Below, in pieces: positions 1 through 12,748 of a stretch of DNA of 64,000 nucleotides. Source of the DNA: Gigaspora margarita (taxonomy: Eukaryota; Glomeromycota; Glomeromycetes; Diversisporales; Gigasporaceae); contig WTPW01000324.1 in the NCBI GenBank assembly GCA_009809945.1, forward strand, positions 121,236 to 185,235, written 5' to 3'. Position 1 is the stretch's first letter; each line of letters opens with the position of its first letter. A program made the position numbers and the translations under genes. The notes beneath the pieces are model-generated. The model did no database searches. It saw only the letters and a program-made list of their open reading frames with translations, and had not been told where the DNA came from.

Positions 1-270
1 ATATTTTAAACAGGAACATAACTTTTTTACAACAATTGCTTTCCTAATTACTTTCCTACTACAATCATTTCTTTACAATCACTTTCCTACTGCAATCATT
101 ACCTACAATCACTTCTCGACATAATATTTTCCTGATACAATATATTCCAGAGAGCATTCTTAGAAAAATCGTTTCTTTTACAATTTTCATCATATGAAAC
201 TAATTTTTTAAACTAAACAATAATTTTTTGTGAATATTCCAAGCATTAAGTTATTCTATTAAAACTAAAC

Positions 271-426
271 ACCGTAAACTGCCGGATACAAGACCCTTCC
301 AGATTTCAGAGAATAAACCTCCCAATTATCAAACCCATACCCATACAAGAGACCCGTGGGTCTAATTATAGGCTTTAAATTGGTAAAATGAGAAATGCCC
401 GGGTCTTGTATCCGGCAGTTTACGGT
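271..426. mobile_element. MITE with perfect 26 bp terminal inverted repeats
   Basis: The left arm 271-296 starts ACCGTAAACTGCCGGATAC and the right arm 401-426 is its exact reverse complement. The 104 bp between them has no coding capacity. No target duplication is obvious. The perfect arms suggest a fairly young non-autonomous DNA transposon. The start ACCGTAAA is shared with the element at 20690, though the rest differs. Confidence 0.8.
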
Positions 427-871
427 ATATACATTTCTCAATTATAGCAACCAGAAATTATGAAAGCAAAGTCTAGATGTAATCTCCACTTTTATCAATT
501 ATTAACAAATTTATATCCATCAAAAGGCCTTTGTTTAATTGAGATTTTGCCATAATCATATCAAATCCATAAAGTCTGTTGCTTGCGTAAATTGTTGTTT
601 TCCTGGTAGAATTTCAGGAGCAACGTGGGCATGATTTAATAAATATCGTCTTCTGAAATATTCTTACCTCTCTTTTTATATGTCGGAAATTTAAGATTTT
701 GCATTTATTAGAGTATTTGTCTTGCAAAATGTCACCACTATGAAAACCAGTATGAACTTATTTTAAAATCTGTAAAGGCTATTTTAATTCATATTAAATA
801 TCTTAAATATCTGTAATTCAGTCTTTCATGTAAGTTTAATAAAATTTTTTCTTAAATATTTACCATAATTA

Positions 872-1344
872 GGCCACACAAACTTATACTATTGGTTTTC
901 ATATCCCGGCCGGGTCAGTGAGGTGGGGTTTTGAAATTTTAATTTTTTAATATTTAGCCAATAGAAATGCTCCATTTATAATTATGTGAACAGAGCGAAT
1001 TTTTAATATAGTAAAGATTTATCAATCAATTACAGTACATATATAAATAATGATAACAAATATAAAACTTTAACTTTTACTAAAACGTGCCTATGGTGGT
1101 GTTATTGATCAGTGCAATATGTTCTAAGGAAACAAAGTTTGCCTGTATAACAGTATAAAGAATAAAGTTTAAATTTTAACGTATGAAATTTTTTATCGGG
1201 TATCCGGGTTGTAAGACAATAAAATTTTTAAATAAAATTTTTTTTATTAAAAAATTTTTTTTAAAAAAAAATTAAAATCCGGGTCGCCGGGTCACGAAAG
1301 CTTACTTGGTGATATGAAAACCAATAGTATAAGTTTGTATGGCC
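872..1344. mobile_element. MITE, 473 bp, 34 bp inverted repeats, TTA target duplication
   Basis: Arms 872-905 and 1311-1344 match at 33 of 34 positions (GGCCACACAAACTTATAC...). TTA lies directly outside both ends (869-871 and 1345-1347), as expected for a PIF/Harbinger-type 3 bp duplication. The interior is AT-rich without a reading frame. Just inside each arm are GC-rich patches containing CCCGG or CCGGG. Confidence 0.8.
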
Positions 1345-1857
1345 TTAGCATACTGAAATATTAAGAACTCACTTGTTTTTTTTTTTGAATTTTGAGTTAT
1401 TACGATTTACCTGTTACTAGGATTAATTTAGATTTCGTATGATAACTTCAAGCTTAAACATTGAATTAGGTTAATAAATTATTAGGTAAATTATAAAAAA
1501 AATAAATTTACCTGCCTCATAAAAACTTGCCAATTTTTGAGTGTAAATATTCTAGATTGTTCATGAGCTTCTACATACTTACCGAAATAACAATCAACTT
1601 TTTGTGTGTCATCCAATCAAGTTGCTAAATACAAAGAGACAAATCCTTCTTTTCCAACACTTTATTATCAGATAATCTATTGAATCAGTTTTTTTAATAA
1701 TTAACAGTTCTAAATTGAAAATTTGATTCAATCATCAATATGCTTTCTTATCCTTGAACAGTTATGTTGGATCACAAATCAGACAACATGCTTTAAACAT
1801 ATTGTGTTTATGACAACGTGCACATTTGCACTTAAAATCACTATTGAATATTATATA

Positions 1858-1946
1858 TGAGTGACGCCAAGGAAAAATGGGACATTGATTATTTAAATAA
1901 ATAATCAATGATAAACTGATGTCCTATTTTCCCTTGGCGTCACTCA
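1858..1946. mobile_element. Very short palindromic MITE (89 bp) with TA duplication
   Basis: The element is almost one hairpin. TGAGTGACGCCAAGG at the left end pairs with CCTTGGCGTCACTCA at the right end, and most of the remaining bases also pair. TA flanks both sides (1856-1857, 1947-1948), which fits a Stowaway/Tc1-mariner type insertion. Confidence 0.75.
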
Positions 1947-2276
1947 TAAAATTCTGTACCCATGATAAATTTTTTTTTTTTTATAGTGATTGTGATTTCT
2001 AACTCCTAGCCAACACAAACTCTGATTTATGATAAATTGGCGAGCTTTATAAACACAATCACAATCGCAATCAAAATCATAGGGATGCAAAATTCTGCAA
2101 AGTGCAATAAATTCTTTTAGATTTTTAAAATAATACTCACCAATTAAATAGAATAATTATTTGAACAGTACTCAAAATGGTAATTAAGTGTTTAGGAATA
2201 CGTATTTATGAACATTTTTAGTAAATGTTATTTGCTGTTTTATTTTACTGATAAATAGATCATCTTTAGACTCAAA

Positions 2277-2384
2277 TTAATACGAATAAAATGATTTTGA
2301 AAGTATTCTGTAATGGTAAATAAGTATTTATTAATACGAATAAAATGATTTTGAAAGTATTTTGTAATGGCAAATAAGTATTTA
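2277..2384. repeat. Tandem duplication, 2 x 54 bp
   Basis: Units 2277-2330 and 2331-2384 differ at only a few positions, so the duplication is recent. No coding function is seen. The surrounding 1.95-2.94 kb holds nothing else I can name. Confidence 0.85.
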
Positions 2385-2940
2385 TTAATAAGTAAACATG
2401 AAACATTGTTTTTTTTTTAATATGTAGATTAACAATGTTCTTATACTTCTAATAATTCATGCAATCGATTTTTTTTTTATTCTTAGGCATGTCTGTATTG
2501 TCCACAAAATCGCTACTTTCATTGGATTTTAACACCTCTCAATTGTCCTTTTTATACTTGGCTATGCATATTAAGATTGTGTTAGATTGTATTAAGATTA
2601 CATTTTTATAATAAACTTTTTGATATAAAACTTATAAGCTATTGTAATAAGGTCGTACCTGAAGAGAACATTCATCTGAAGTCGTAACATCAGTCTCTGA
2701 AGATGACTTGACTGAAATTAGCTTCAGAAATTAAATCTTGTACACATTAGTTTATAACGGTTTACGTTAGCAAATTTATTAGTTATATTGAATAAAAATC
2801 CAAGATGCATATGAAATTGGTTCTAAAAAGAATTGCTTTGATATTGAATAAGATATAATAATGCTAATATATTTATTGTATGAATACAAAAGATTTGAGT
2901 ATGAGATCGCATTTGATTGATTACTTTAAATACAATATAA

Positions 2941-3481
2941 GAGGGGTATTGTGGTCAATCTTAATATCTCAAGATCTAGTGATTAGAATTGGATGATTTT
3001 TATCTCATTAAAATTGTCTTTTAGAGACAAATATAATGGTATAAAATCATCTAATTCTGATTATTAGATCCTAAGATATCATCATTTTTACAAAATATAA
3101 AATTTCTGCCTATATTATTTATTAATAACAATATATATATATAATGTTTGTAAGTAAATAACTCTTGTATAACTACGAAAATGATCAGCTTGATGGGATG
3201 ATTCTAATAAACCTAAAATCGTTAAAATCGGCCTGAGATCGCATCTGATTGGTTATGATTAGGTGATCTGCAAACATTAGCTAATAGGTTAATAGGTTTT
3301 CATAGATTTCACGATCACAAGATTATCCGCGAACTATCTCGGGAACCAGTGATTGGATTTTGATCATTTTTGCTCTTTAGATTCATCTCATCGAAATGAT
3401 CATTTTGATAGTTAAACAATCCAAATAGATCCAAAGTTATTACACTATCAAATAACTGGTCACAATACTCCTCCCTCTCTA
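2941..3481. mobile_element. Probable decayed inverted-repeat element
   Basis: The left end (GAGGGGTATTGTGGTC) has an imperfect inverted partner at about 3462-3481. An internal inverted pair lies at 2967-3010 and 3045-3080. A second match to the same end motif lies at about 3650-3668 in the inverted orientation, so the true right end is uncertain. No coding content. Confidence 0.4.
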
Positions 3482-4043
3482 AAATTCAATTTTTATATCC
3501 TTGTTGTATACTAATCATTTATTTCTAAATATATATGGTATGAAAATTCTTTTATTCTTCATTGAGCATAGTTCAAATGGTGATTATTATATAAAAATCT
3601 ATATGTTTATTAAAAAAAAGGGTTGTTTTATTAGTAGAAATTTTAACTTGGCCACAATACCCCATTTACCTTATAAAAGAAAATTATAAACTTTATAATG
3701 ATTTAGAAATCTCATATTTGTTAATAGTGTTTTCTCAAGACATGTGTTCGATTTGTCAAATAACTTTAATTATCTAATGCGCTTTAATAATTATTTAGAG
3801 TTTTATTACATAAATAATCACAATCCATCGAAATTCATTCGAATCTTAAGAAGGTTAGGTCCGTTGAGTCCTTTTATATTCTAACCTTTTTTTTTTTAGA
3901 TCAAAAGAAAAATAAAGAAGATAATTAAACATATTACAGGATAAAGTATGTGCTTGCGAATTTAAATTAAGAAACTAAATAATGATATCTGATGATTCTA
4001 TTTCACGAAATAAAAACTTTATTTGTTTATATAAAATAAAATA
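3482..4043. other. AT-rich spacer, no gene seen
   Basis: The 62-codon open frame at 3501-3689 has no recognisable content and looks like chance. Apart from the possible end motif near 3650, nothing is seen. Confidence 0.5.
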
Positions 4044-4272
4044 TGGGGTGAGTCAATAGAAATTAAGCAAATTTTTTATAATAAAATTTTTTTTGAAACT
4101 TGAACAAAAAAAAACTTAACAAAAATTTAATCAAATTTTATCTTAAAATTAATTCTATAAACTTATAGAATTAATTTAAAGAAAAATTATCAAATTTGAT
4201 TAAGTTATTTTGATTTAAAGTTTTAAAAAATTTTACAAAAAAAATTTGCTTGGTTTCTATTGACTCACCCCA
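4044..4272. mobile_element. Stowaway-like MITE, copy 1 (TGGGGTGAGTCAATAGAAA ends)
   Basis: Terminal inverted repeats of about 30 bp begin TGGGGTGAGTCAATAGAAA on the left and end with the complementary sequence on the right. TA flanks both sides (4042-4043, 4273-4274). A second copy lies at 14829-15062. The interior is almost pure A/T and folds back on itself. The element sits about 490 bp downstream of the galactokinase stop codon; the gap between them holds no feature I can see. Confidence 0.85.
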
Positions 4273-4761
4273 TATTTACAACTTAATTAAATACACCCTA
4301 CTTCGTAAAGCGAATCAATTGGATTGACAACTCTGTCAATAAATTTTCGCTAAAGTGTTACTGCACATAGTGCAATAATTTTAAGTTGTTCAAAAGGATC
4401 ATTCTTCTATAGTGGGGAAAATCCATATTAATGGGTCCACTATAAGGAGAATAGAGTGTATTATTATTTTTATAGTTCCTAATACTTTTATACCTTAAAC
4501 CATAAATGCTTATCATTATTCTCAATAATAAACTATCAAAGAAATCACTATTTTGCCAATATGATTATTAATGCAACCATTTGTAACAGCAAACTTTTTT
4601 AATTGCAGCAACTAGATATTTGTTTAAAGAAACTTGAACAAATACAACTGAATAAACATATAAACATATTTTTTAACATTATTCATCAATCCATTATTTA
4701 TGAAATAATATAAGATTTTATTGTAAATTGCAGATACATCTTTCATACAATTCATTTTAAA

Positions 4762-6064
4762 TTAATTGTCTAACAAATCTTTCAAAATCATCGCACCATT
4801 ACTAGGTTTAGTCACAAAAATAGCATCATTCAATTCATTCTTACTCAAACTTGGAAATTTAAGATTATAATAATTAGTGACTACATGTTGAATAAATTTT
4901 TCAACATTGTCTTCACTGATAAGAGAAACTGTACAACCTAATTGATATTGAAAAAAAATAAATAAATTATAAATATATAAATAGATTTATATAAGATTTT
5001 TATAACAAATTTCCTAAAAGAACTTACCACCCCAACCTGCTCCCGTGAGTCTACTTCCAAAAGCACCACCATCCAAACAAATTTTCACTAAATCATTTAA
5101 TTCATCACAAGAGCAATCAAATAATTCTTTACAACTTTGATGGCTTTGATTCATTAAATTACCTAAACTTTCAAAAACCTTAATATCATCCATGTTATTA
5201 CCAGAAGTACAAACTTTATAAAATTTCAAAACTCTACAAGATTCCTCAAAAACATGTTTTGAACGTTTATACAAATGAAATCTTTCAGCACGAACAGGAA
5301 ATTTGGCTATAAATTTATCATAAATTTCAGTGGAAGATAATTTTAACATAACTGATAATTCTTCTAAAGTGTAACCATTTTGATTCTTTTTATAAACTTG
5401 ATCAACGTAATCAGAAAGTTTTTCCAAATTATCAATTGTTACCTTTGTAGATTTTGAATATAAATCACAAAGATGTTTTAAATTTTCACAACCTTCTCCG
5501 AATAATAATTGACCTAAATGATAAGCAGCAAGTTTAGTTTCCACAACACGAAGATTATAATGAATTGGAGCAGTAATAACTTTGTCAGCCTTAACAAGAG
5601 AATTGGCTACAACAAATGTAATTGGTGAATTAGTTGTTGGTAATTTTGTTGGAGTTGCATTAAGTGTTGGCAAAAATTCAACATAAAGAGCATGTCCAAA
5701 CTGTGAAAATATTGAAGCAGTTTGATCCATTCTTTTTTTTTCAAAATAAAAAAAAAATTAAACCAATAAGAAAATTTTTATTATTACGATAGGATAAAGA
5801 AAGAACTTACCCTCCAGAATTCATTCCAGCAAACCTTTCACATTCAATAGATATTTCAGTAATTTGTTTTTTTGTCAATTTTGCATTATTAGCATGACTT
5901 GTTGCCAAAGCAGCACAACAAACAAATGATGAAGAACTAGATAATCCAGCGCCTATTGGTACAATTCCGTCCATTAGACAATCCATTCCAACAGGATTTT
6001 CAATTCCAAGATGTCGTAGGATACCCTGTAATAGTAATAATAACAACAATAATAATAATAATAA

Positions 6065-6106
<42 letters not shown>

Positions 6107-6119
6107 TAATAATAATAAC

Positions 6120-6170
<51 letters not shown>

Positions 6171-6660
6171 TTATAATAATAACATTAATAATAATAATAA
6201 TAAAGAATTGTAAGAATATTTAATTACACCATTAATTTATTTATAAAGAGTGAAGTAATATTACCTTATAACCACATTTAAAATAATTACTCCATTCAGA
6301 TACACCCTCTTCAACAATAATTTCAACAATTTTATCTTTTCCTTCAAAATCCCAAGATTTTTGCTTATATTTATCATCAATAATATTGGATAATCTTACA
6401 TTTGTATAACCTTTTTTATTTGAAAAATTAACTGCAATAATTACATCATTACTAATAGCCATTGGCAAAACGCCAAAGCCTGCATAGTCGATGTGTTCAC
6501 CAATAAGATTAACTCGACCTGGTGCTCTAGCAATAAAATCTGGTGGATTATTATATAAAGATTTAAATTTTTCAATTAAAGTTTTGCAACGTTTTAATAG
6601 AATTGGTTGGTCGATAGAATTAAGAGAAAGTATTGGAACGAATTCATTTGATTCCGTCAT
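4762..6660 (-). CDS. GAL1: Galactokinase, four exons, 496 aa
   Basis: Galactokinase phosphorylates alpha-D-galactose with ATP to galactose-1-phosphate, the first committed step of the cytosolic Leloir pathway. Exons on the minus strand are 6660-6265, 6025-5811, 5731-5028 and 4937-4762 (stop TAA 4762-4764). They join in frame through GT...AG introns of 239, 79 and 90 bp with phases 0, 2 and 1. All three GHMP-kinase signatures are present: [12 protein letters not shown] at residues 48-59 (Arg49 aligns with the catalytic Arg), [11 protein letters not shown] at 155-165 (ATP loop), and [13 protein letters not shown] across the last exon junction at 432-444. Asp206 in GGMDQ fits the catalytic base. 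The length is normal for fungal Gal1 (about 500-530 aa). The ATG at 6658-6660 is chosen because the galactokinase N-terminal region follows directly. A Gal3-like sensor role cannot be excluded from sequence, but all catalytic motifs are intact. Confidence 0.95.
6029..6206. repeat. Trinucleotide (AAT/ATT)n microsatellite in galactokinase intron 1
   Basis: About 175 bp of nearly uninterrupted AAT units (ATT on the coding strand) fill most of intron 1 and start only a few bases from the 3' splice acceptor at 6026. The coding-strand U/A-rich run forms the polypyrimidine-poor approach to the acceptor. Length polymorphism between strains is likely. Confidence 0.9.
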
Positions 6661-6850
6661 GATTAAAGAAATTTTTTGGAATAAGTATTAGTTTTGTGAA
6701 CTTAAAAATTTTTATAGAATACAACTCTGCAAAATTGAAAATCATTTAACGTTAAATTGATTCATTATATATTCGAAATTGGAAATGATTAGATCATATT
6801 TGATCTGTGGGAACGCTATTGTGCAAATAGGGGCAGGTTATACAACATTA
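6661..6850 (-). promoter_or_regulatory. Probable galactokinase promoter region
   Basis: This stretch lies directly upstream of the galactokinase ATG on the minus strand. A TATAAAAATT sequence reads on that strand at 6716-6707, about 50 bp before the ATG. No other binding site can be named with confidence. The repeat block starting at 6852 limits the available upstream region to about 190 bp. Confidence 0.35.
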
Positions 6851-6851
6851 C

Positions 6852-7686
6852 GATTGGCCATGTGATTGGAAGAATGCCGGCTAGCCAAAGGAGTCGGAAA
6901 TAAATTCAATTAAAGGACTTTAAGTCCGCATAATACATTGTGAATAATTTGAACTGAGTAATTTTGAGCTGAGTAATTTGAACTGAAACGATGATATGCT
7001 CTCGGGAAAATTAGCAAGTAAGATTGCGCCCAGGTATCATCGTAACAGTTGAATGAGTGAGAAGCAGCATCAGCCGGTGGTTTCTCGCCTGCTCGAAGCA
7101 GGCCGGCTGTTAAATAGGAAATGGCAGAATCAGGAGAGTGTTCCCCTGTGTGTGGTGGGAAGGGTTGGGTCGAGACAATGACGGTTATAATGCTTGGTTG
7201 TGTTGCAAGGGGAAAGAGAAGAATGTCGAGAATTGATTTATTCGTCGCTTCTTTTATATTGGTTGAGGTCGGTGGATTTAGTTGTGTTCGCATGAAAACT
7301 GATGTGGTTTGATGTGTGGCGTGTAACCCTGACCACTCTCCCCTGTCTTTTCGATCAGTTGACCCTTGTCAACATGCCCGAAAAGCATAGGTACGGTTGG
7401 CCATGTGATTGGAAGAATGCCGGCTAGCCAAAGGAGCCGGAAATAAATTCAATTAAAGGACTTTAAGTCCGCATAATACATTGTGAGTAAATTGAAATGA
7501 GTAATTTTGAGCCGAGTAATTTGAACTGAAACGATGATATGCTCCCGGGAAAATTAGCAAGTAAGATTGCGCCCAGGTATCATCATAACAGTAGAATGTG
7601 TGAGAAAGCATCAGCCGGTGGTTTCTCGCCTGCTCGAAACAGGCCGGCTGTTAAATAGGAAAATGGCAGAATCAGGAGAGTGTTCC
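6852..7686. repeat. Long direct repeat, two ~290 bp copies
   Basis: Copies 6852-7142 and 7395-7686 are about 95% identical by eye (both begin TTGGCCATGTGATTGGAAGA and end AGGAGAGTGTTCC). They are separated by the unit at 7171-7391. The sequence is much less AT-rich than the rest of the window and is non-coding. It could be part of a composite repeat or of an old non-autonomous retroelement. Confidence 0.85.
7171..7391. repeat. Direct repeat unit, left copy (partner at 12250-12500)
   Basis: This unit (GTTGCAAGGGGAAAGAGAAG ... GATCAGTTGACC ... GTCAACATG) recurs in the same orientation 5 kb to the right. The core starts TGTTG (7201) and ends CAACA (7374), like short LTR termini. The homology, however, extends outside these ends on the left, which a simple LTR would not show. 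The right copy carries about 44 bp more. Confidence 0.7.
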
Positions 7687-10600
7687 AAAAATTCAGATGT
7701 CCTGATTTTGGCATTGGCCTATGTGCTGATTGGAGTGGTGCTTCCATTGCTTGGCTCGCTTTGGTGTGTGTTTGTGATGTCATTATATTGGTTGTCTGGC
7801 TAGACTTTTATTGGCTATTTGAGTAGTTATTACTCAGTAGAGTCGGTTGTGTGTAGCTATTTGGCGCCTTGTTGGAGTATGTGTATGCATATGTGTACTG
7901 TTGTTGGTTTTGCTCTTATTATTTATTTATGCCTTAACTGTTATATTTTGCTCATTTGCTTGAGGTTTTTATCAGTTTTCTGTTTCTTGGCAGAAGTACT
8001 TCTTATTACGCATTAGCGTGGTGTAATTGGGATGCTCGAAGGTGCCAATAGTTTGTTAATGTGAGGGCAGCTCAATTATAGCATGCTTGATTAATGTTGT
8101 GCTATTGTGACTGGGAGAGCTCGGATATACCTGTGGAAGGACTCGGAACTTCGTATGCTAATTCTTTTGACCAGTACAATTGGACCCTATGACGCAAGCT
8201 TGGTTGTTTTTCCGACCCAGAGCTATGTTCGGTGATGTTCTTCATGGGCACCGATTATGTATAAGTGATGTTTGTTGCTCTGTATCCATCGGTCCTGGTG
8301 AACAATAAAACATTGTTGTGCCAGATCGCTAGACTGGATCTTTGAACTGTATGTGCTTCCAGGGAGCCCACCAGATATTAATAATCGTTTTTTTTTTTTT
8401 TTTTAATAATAAGTGATGGAGGATCATTTGTTTTGTGTCCTTTTTTTTTTTTTTTGTTCGTGCTGCTTGTATTGTGGCGGATTGTGGTTATCTCTTTTTC
8501 TTTTTCTTTTTTTTAATAATAAGGACACGTTGTCTTTATTTTTATTGTATTATTGTATGCAGATTATCCAAGTGGATTAGACTATAAATATTATTAATGC
8601 TATTGCCTAGAAGGCTTATCGCTTGTGGTTTCCTAGGATTCAGTTTGTTTTTATAGTCCGAGGGAGTCCCTTGTGTTATTACTTTGATTGACAGGTTTGT
8701 GAGTATGATTTTATTGATGGTTTCCAACAGCTGCTCAATTAGCAGGTTATTGCACAGTTAGGATAGTGATGTTTTAGTGCCGATGAGTGTAATAAGTATG
8801 GGTGCAATTTCATGCCTATGGGCGATAAATTTGACGCAATGTTCCTTCGAGATGGCCTCGGGAATATCCTGGTTGTTCGCTCTAGCCACAATTTCATATT
8901 TTTTACTGTGATTGACATTATTTGTTTGTATTTATGTTTTAGCTAACTATTGAAGCAGTCATTGGTCTGGTGGTTGTATAGGGTTGCTTTCATGGGTATT
9001 CACAATTAGTTTTCCATTTACAGTTTCTTGTGCAAAGGTGTTTTCGTAGATAGATTGGCTTGCTTGGCGAGTTTCGTTATAATAACTCTGGATATTCTGA
9101 ATCATTTCAAAATTACTACTATGTCGTTATGTTCTTATAAGAATTATCCTTTTCTTTTAATGTGAGTTCTGTAGAACGTCCAGACCCAAAGAAGCTAAAC
9201 ATGATGTTTGCAAGTGCGACTGCTAAGTCTTTTCCTTGATTCAAGATTGTTGCTACTATGATTCAAAAGAGTGACCGTAATGTTTGCAAAGTACGTTTGC
9301 TAATGCTTACTCTTCTTAAATGTTTCCAGTATCATATGCTAGTTTTTGTTTTTTTTTCTTTCTGATCCAATCTGAGGTTAAAAATTATGTTGAAAAATTA
9401 AATATTCCATGGTATTGTTTCTGCAAGAGGAGTTCGCTCGCTAGTGGGGGTTTCGTTCAGGATTATGATCATAAGGACCTACAGAAGTCAGCATTACAAT
9501 TCTGCAAAGTGTATTTCTGCAATGTAAGTCTATGAGTGTTTTCTTTCTTGTAATCCAAATAACACTGATAAGATCTAAGACATACGTTTGCTTGGTGTAA
9601 TGCTTCAGCAATTTATATCTCTTGATGCTTTTTTTTTTGGATCTTGCGACGTGCATCTGCTAATGTGTTTATATTCGGTATGTGTTGACATTTCGTGAAT
9701 AACTAGGTTAGAAAACATAGGCCTTCGGCCATCTGCCTTGATAGTCTAACGTTTGTGACTTTTTCATTCTTTTTTTTTCAATAGCAGCAGTAACAAACTC
9801 ATTCTGGTTCCATGCAACTGCATTATGCAGCTACTTATAACATAATGTAAAAGCGCCACGCGGGGAAATCTTGATTGAAGTCTTGTTGTATGACAATTCG
9901 TATGAGAGTTTTGCTTATACTGCTTGAGGTTCAGTTACCAGAGGTTAAAGTCTCATATGAGTGTGTTTTATCCTTGCACATGACACCTGCGATACTCGAA
10001 TGAAAGGATGTGTAAGAAGATCCTGTATGCATCTCTGATGTTAACCTTTAATGTCAAACACTCTTTGCCCTGACTGCAATCGATCAGATAAATAAATAAC
10101 TGATGATCTTGCATTGTAAATTAAATTCTATTTGTCTATAAAGCTGATGGATATGAAACTATCTGCCACACTTTGAAGTTTGTGCCTTTTTTCTAAAAGG
10201 CCACATAAGTTGGCCTAAAATGCCTTACATAGAGGTTGGTATTCTGAGAAAAGTCACTATACATCTTCGGTTGTTCCTCTTGGATACACCTTGCAAAGGT
10301 AAGTCAGTCACTATGAGCTTACGTTTCTTTTGGATAATTGTGTCTTCTAACTAGCAACAACTCAAATTTGAGTCCATTTCCAGGCGTATTATGATATGTC
10401 TATGAAGTTTCTATTCTAAGCTTTTACTCTGCCTGATTTTATTCACCTGATTTGAACTCGCGCATAGAGAGATTATCACATGATCACTTCTCGTGTCTCG
10501 GGATTTCTGAAAGTTAATTCGAATGCTACATATATTTCGATTGAATTAAATTTCCTTCTTTTCCTTTTTTTCTTTTTTTTTTGAAATTTTCTCTCTTTAT

Positions 10601-12249
10601 TTCTTTTTTTTTCCATTAGCAGGCAAGTCTTGTTTGTACTCAATCATGAATATATCCACTGATACTTTCCTTCTTTTAAGCCCACGATTACGTTATTTGA
10701 CTCATTAGATGTCAGTAAAGATCTGAATTCAGAACTTGTATATATTTGTTGGTTAGCATATAACCATCCCTTTTGCTTAATTTTTTGGCCGTGTTTAAAG
10801 TGTTAGCCCGTATAGATGTTATAAGAGGTAAACATTCAATTGAAACAAATGTTCGAAATAGTACGTCCATGTGTTGGGTTCTCAGTAACTATTAGAGTGA
10901 CGTCAATCATGTTACAACAAGCGCTCCCATCTTGATAGCATTCTTGCAAAGTGTATTGAGTGCATAGTGTCCTGCAAATACACCTGTCAATGCTCAAACA
11001 TGATTATAAAGAAAAAGCCAAAAGCTAGTTGATGTTCTATAAAGCACGTCCGCAAATGTTTTGCCCCTGACTAAACAGGCTTCTTTTAATCCCAGGACTA
11101 TTATTATAATATATTTTAAAGAAATCAGCGTGGCATTCTTGTCTAGATGCGTCTGATCAGTATTAGATTTCTGCGAAAACACATTTGTTGATACTTTCTT
11201 TCTTTAAACTTGATCCGAAGAAAATTGACATGGTGTGCTTGTGATATACATCCGTAATGCTTCTATATTGATATCTCTAGCATTGTAAATAATTAAATTC
11301 GCGGTTGCAAATGTTTTGACTATTTGCCTTGATGCTATAGTCCCAAATTTTGTAAGGTATCTGTAGCTTTACTATGAAATTATTTATATTATTGTGATGC
11401 TGGACAAATTCGTACACATGTTTTGAATTTTATACAGTCGATAAGGGGTTTTTTTATTTTTTTTTTGATATGCCTGACTAGCTACATTACTGATGGCAGG
11501 GTGGCCTCATTTCCCTTCGTCTGTTGGTTAAGGGTCGTCAGACAAGCATGCTGGCTATTATCATTGTTGTGGGGATCTGTTGAATTGACCTAAATGATGC
11601 GAGTCACAGTGCTCCTTAGGCCAAAGTGATGTTGAAATTTGCCCGAAGTTTCTTATTTCAAAGCTTCAGTTTGTCAGACCAGGAGTTGATGTACACTTGT
11701 TAGAGTTCACCATTGATGTTAAGTGAACGAATCGAGTTATCAATATCGATGTATGAATTTATGTTAGGATCAATGTGTGTTTCGATCTTCTGTTGTCTTG
11801 TGCTAGATAAGACTTTTTGAAAGTCAAACGTGGGCCCATGTTAGGTTCTCGCAGGTATGTTCGTTGCCATTCATGACGATCGGTGTTTCTCTCTCTCTTT
11901 TTTTTCATCCTTTATTTATAATTATTATAAATTACACTAGCGGTGCTAAATGCCATATATTTATCATTATTATTATATTTGTTGTTGGCATTTGAGGTTA
12001 CGGTTAAAAATCGGAACAAAATTGGAAGCCATAGACTAAAAATTAAAGCTAAGAAATGGAGTTGTGATAAAGTTTTTTTTTTTGTTGTTATTTTTGGGGG
12101 TTGCTGAACATTTTGCTTAATATATCAGGCTTTGGTCATTTTTGGTTTGAGAAATAGCGACTGTGGTATTAAAACACGAATAGTCGATGCCGTTTATTTA
12201 GTTATTTTTTTATTATTGCTTTAGAAAGGAAGTCAAGAAATCGAAAAGA
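7687..12249. other. 4.5 kb non-coding block, less AT-rich than the window
   Basis: There are no open frames above about 80 codons and no protein motif in any frame. The block has many short T/C-rich runs and recurring phrases such as TGCAAAGTG and GTTTGCTAATG, suggesting a worn, internally repetitive sequence. It is bounded on both sides by the direct repeat described at 7171 and 12250. It may be the inside of a very large, non-coding (LARD-like) retroelement or a composite repeat; I cannot decide. Confidence 0.45.
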
Positions 12250-12500
12250 AAGAATCGAGAAAATGACGGTTGTTGTGTTGCAAGGGGAAAGAGAAGAATG
12301 TTGAGAATTGCTTTATTCGTCGCTTCTTTTATATTGGCTGAGGTCGGTGGTTTTCTGTTACGTAGTGTGTTCGCATGAAAACTGATGTGGTCTGATGTCT
12401 CTTTCGATTCCCTACAGGGGCAGGGTTGTAGCACGTGGTATGTAACCCTGACCACACTCTCCTGTCTATTCGATCAGTTGACTTTTGTCAACATGCAAGA
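12250..12500. repeat. Direct repeat unit, right copy (partner at 7171-7391)
   Basis: Same orientation as the left copy, about 85-90% identical by eye over the shared part, with extra sequence near 12400-12440. It is preceded by a purine-rich stretch at about 12222-12263. It ends where the next MITE begins. Confidence 0.7.
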
Positions 12501-12510
12501 ATACTATATA

Positions 12511-12661
12511 GTTATTGCATGCGAAGTATGAAATAACTGCTGTATTTTATGGACGATGATGATGGTCGGTGACCCAGCCGGTACGGTACGGATGGGTTAC
12601 CGAAACGATCAGAAGGAGTACATAAAATACAGCAGTTATTGATTACTTAGTATGCAATAAC
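12511..12661. mobile_element. MITE 151 bp with ~43 bp inverted repeats
   Basis: Ends GTTATTGCAT...ATGCAATAAC. The arms are 12511-12553 and 12619-12661, with about 36 of 43 positions matching. The centre is GC-rich, containing GGTACGGTACGG. No clear target duplication. Confidence 0.75.
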
Positions 12662-12748
12662 GGTTTTATTCAATGATTTACTATTTCAGTTTATAAAATA
12701 AGATCAATAATTTTATTATCATGTAGAAATACGTATTATTAATTTCCA

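Noticed and set aside
3501-3689. Short frame of 62 codons
   Set aside because: AT-rich chance frame without motif, codon bias or neighbours.
6491-6691. Plus-strand frame over galactokinase exon 1
   Set aside because: Antisense shadow of a verified coding exon.
7201-12493. LTRs of a retrotransposon at 7201-7374 and 12276-12493
   Set aside because: The ends look LTR-like, but the homology extends past the left limit, there is no coding sequence between them, and no matching target duplication is seen. Kept only as direct repeats.
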